DNA from: an uncultured Collinsella sp.
Lineage (GTDB): Bacteria > Actinomycetota > Coriobacteriia > Coriobacteriales > Coriobacteriaceae
Assembly: GCA_900552875.1 (NCBI GenBank)
Contig: USCS01000014.1
Coordinates: 1 to 14,681 of the forward strand
Direction of reading: 5' to 3'
DNA length: 14,681 bases
Shown here piece by piece: positions 13,772-14,681 of this stretch. How positions within the stretch are numbered: position 1 is the first letter of the stretch; every line of letters begins with the position of its first letter. The position numbers were made by a program, and so were the translations under genes. Under the pieces are notes generated by a model. The model made no database searches and had not been told where the DNA came from. It worked only from the letters and a program-made list of their open reading frames with translations.

Positions 13772-14455
13772 ATGGAGGCTTACAAGCAAGAGTTCATCAA
13801 GTTTATGGTCGAGTCCGACGTTCTTAAGTTCGGCAGCTTTACGCTCAAGAGCGGCCGTCAGTCCCCGTTCTTTATGAACGCCGGCGCTTACGTGACGGGC
13901 TATCAGCTCAAGAAGCTGGGCGAGTACTACGCCCAGGCCATCCACGATAACTTTGGCGACGACTTTGACGTGCTGTTCGGGCCTGCCTACAAGGGTATTC
14001 CCCTGGCCGTCGTGACCGCGATTGCCTACCACGAGCTGTACGGCAAGGAGGTCAAGTACTGCTGCGACCGCAAGGAGGCCAAGGACCACGGTGCCGACAA
14101 GGGCAACCTGCTGGGCTACGAGCCCCAGGACGGCGACCGTGTGGTCATGGTCGAGGACGTCACCACCTCTGGCAAGTCCATCGACGAGACCTATCCTAAG
14201 GTCATGGCTGCCGCCGATGTTGAGATTAAGGGCCTGATCGTCTCGCTCAACCGTATGGAGGTCGGCAAGGGTGGCATTACCACTGCGCAGAAGGAGATCG
14301 AGGCCAAGTACGGTTTCCCCGTTGCCTCCATCGTGAGCATGGCTGAGGTCGTCGAGACCCTTTACAACCACGAGATCGACGGCAAGGTCGTTATCGACGA
14401 CGAACTCAAGGCCGCCATCGACGCCTACTACGAGCAGTACGGAGTCCGGGAGTAG
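13772..14455 (+). CDS. pyrE: Orotate phosphoribosyltransferase
   Basis: 227 residues, the usual length. The enzyme joins orotate to PRPP to make orotidine 5'-phosphate in pyrimidine synthesis, in the cytoplasm. FTLKSGRQSPFFMNAGAY (about 23-40) is the conserved N-terminal substrate segment. LFGPAYKGIPLA is the pyrophosphate loop, YCCDRKEAKDHG belongs to the flexible catalytic loop, and RVVMVEDVTTSGKSI (about 123-137) is the PRPP-binding motif with Glu128 and Asp129. ATG 13772 follows GAGAGGAG at 7 nt. The gene stands without other pyr genes in view; what follows lies outside the window. A 12-bp hairpin begins at the stop codon. Confidence 0.96.
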   Translation: MEAYKQEFIKFMVESDVLKFGSFTLKSGRQSPFFMNAGAYVTGYQLKKLGEYYAQAIHDNFGDDFDVLFGPAYKGIPLAVVTAIAYHELYGKEVKYCCDRKEAKDHGADKGNLLGYEPQDGDRVVMVEDVTTSGKSIDETYPKVMAAADVEIKGLIVSLNRMEVGKGGITTAQKEIEAKYGFPVASIVSMAEVVETLYNHEIDGKVVIDDELKAAIDAYYEQYGVRE

Positions 14456-14481
14456 TTACGCGGTTTTCCAAACCGCGTAAC
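14455..14481 (+). terminator. Hairpin at the pyrE stop codon
   Basis: GTTACGCGGTTT (14455-14466) and AAACCGCGTAAC (14470-14481) pair perfectly (12 bp) with loop TCC. The stem includes the last base of the TAG stop. No T-run follows, so it may protect the mRNA 3' end or act together with the next structure. Confidence 0.6.
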
Positions 14482-14494
14482 GGCTCGACGCTGC

Positions 14495-14594
14495 AAACGC
14501 CCCTAAGCGGCAATCTGCCTTTCAATCGTCGGGCATGGCCAGAAGGCCTATGCCCTCCTCTTTCAAGGCACCTTGCTCGCTTAGGGGCGTTTTC
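14495..14594. other. Branched structured element after pyrE (possible terminator or RNA)
   Basis: AAACGCCCCTAAGCG (14495-14509) pairs perfectly with CGCTTAGGGGCGTTT (14578-14592), a 15-bp closing stem. Inside are GCA-ATC-TGC (14510-14518), then GGGCATGGCC (14531-14540) pairing with GGCC-T-ATGCCC (14545-14555) around AGAA, and CAAGG-CA-CCTTG (14565-14576). The right arm runs into TTTT, so it may end transcription. It could also be a small RNA or a mobile miniature repeat. Confidence 0.5.
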
Positions 14595-14653
14595 GCTGTC
14601 GGTGCCAAAACATCGGTGCGGTCGTTGGGTAGCTAATTTGGGACGGGGCTATT

Positions 14654-14681
14654 TTGACTGCTTCACATGTGAAGCAGTCAA
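14654..14681. repeat. Perfect 28-bp palindrome at the window end
   Basis: TTGACTGCTTCACA (14654-14667) is followed directly by its exact reverse complement (14668-14681), with CACATGTG at the centre. The second half ends on the last base of the window, so it may be longer. It could be a regulator site, the start of a hairpin, or a contig end created by assembly at a palindrome. Confidence 0.8.

Noticed and set aside
13547..14371. Longer minus-strand frame opposite pyrE leading into the 23-codon ORF
   Set aside because: The part over pyrE is antisense with no start signal; only the last 23 codons have a proper ribosome site.

Overview
The window is GC-rich (the genes look to be around 60% GC), densely coded, and best fits a gut actinobacterium of the class Coriobacteriia, most like Collinsella. 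This rests on a twelve-helix membrane protein fused to a LuxR-type helix-turn-helix (an architecture abundant in that class), GC-ending codon use, strong GGAGG-type ribosome sites, and my reading of protein similarity. No database search was possible. The window looks like a whole contig: one end runs into a chimeric reading frame and the other stops exactly at the end of a perfect palindrome.

Layout. (1) 1-1419, minus: an EstA/prolyl-oligopeptidase-type esterase whose last part, including the expected catalytic His, is replaced in frame by the C-terminal tail of a penicillin-binding protein; it runs off the window. (2) 1420-1909: an AT-rich divergent control region packed with TAAAC/GTTTA half-sites. 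(3) 1910-3337, plus: a beta-glucoside-type PTS IIBC permease without IIA, then a terminator. (4) 3549-4862, plus: a cytoplasmic DUF4038 (apiosidase-like) glycosidase. Genes 1, 3 and 4 look like a carbohydrate-use locus. (5) 5124-6668, plus: the MFS-like/LuxR regulator. (6) 6814-10395, plus: four closely spaced genes of unknown function (membrane-anchored protein, zinc-ribbon/Gln-rich protein, two related lipoproteins), probably one operon. (7) 10565-13333, minus: an MgtA-type Mg2+ P-type ATPase. Its leader has a sigma-70-like promoter, a 23-codon reading frame with an excellent ribosome site, alternative hairpins and a T-run, which suggests attenuation. (8) 13772-14455, plus: pyrE, followed by a hairpin and a branched 98-nt structured element.

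Two families of intergenic inverted repeats recur. Repeat A has arms AACCACCACAAAGG/CCTTTGTGGTGGTT and a loop GGACAGGCA (three copies). Repeat B has arms TTGCGGTGGAATAGTTCCTG/CAGGAACTATTTCACCGCAA (two copies). No transposase, tRNA, rRNA or CRISPR array is seen. The most interesting points are the esterase-PBP chimera, the mgtA leader, the operator array before the PTS gene, the two repeat families and the branched element after pyrE.
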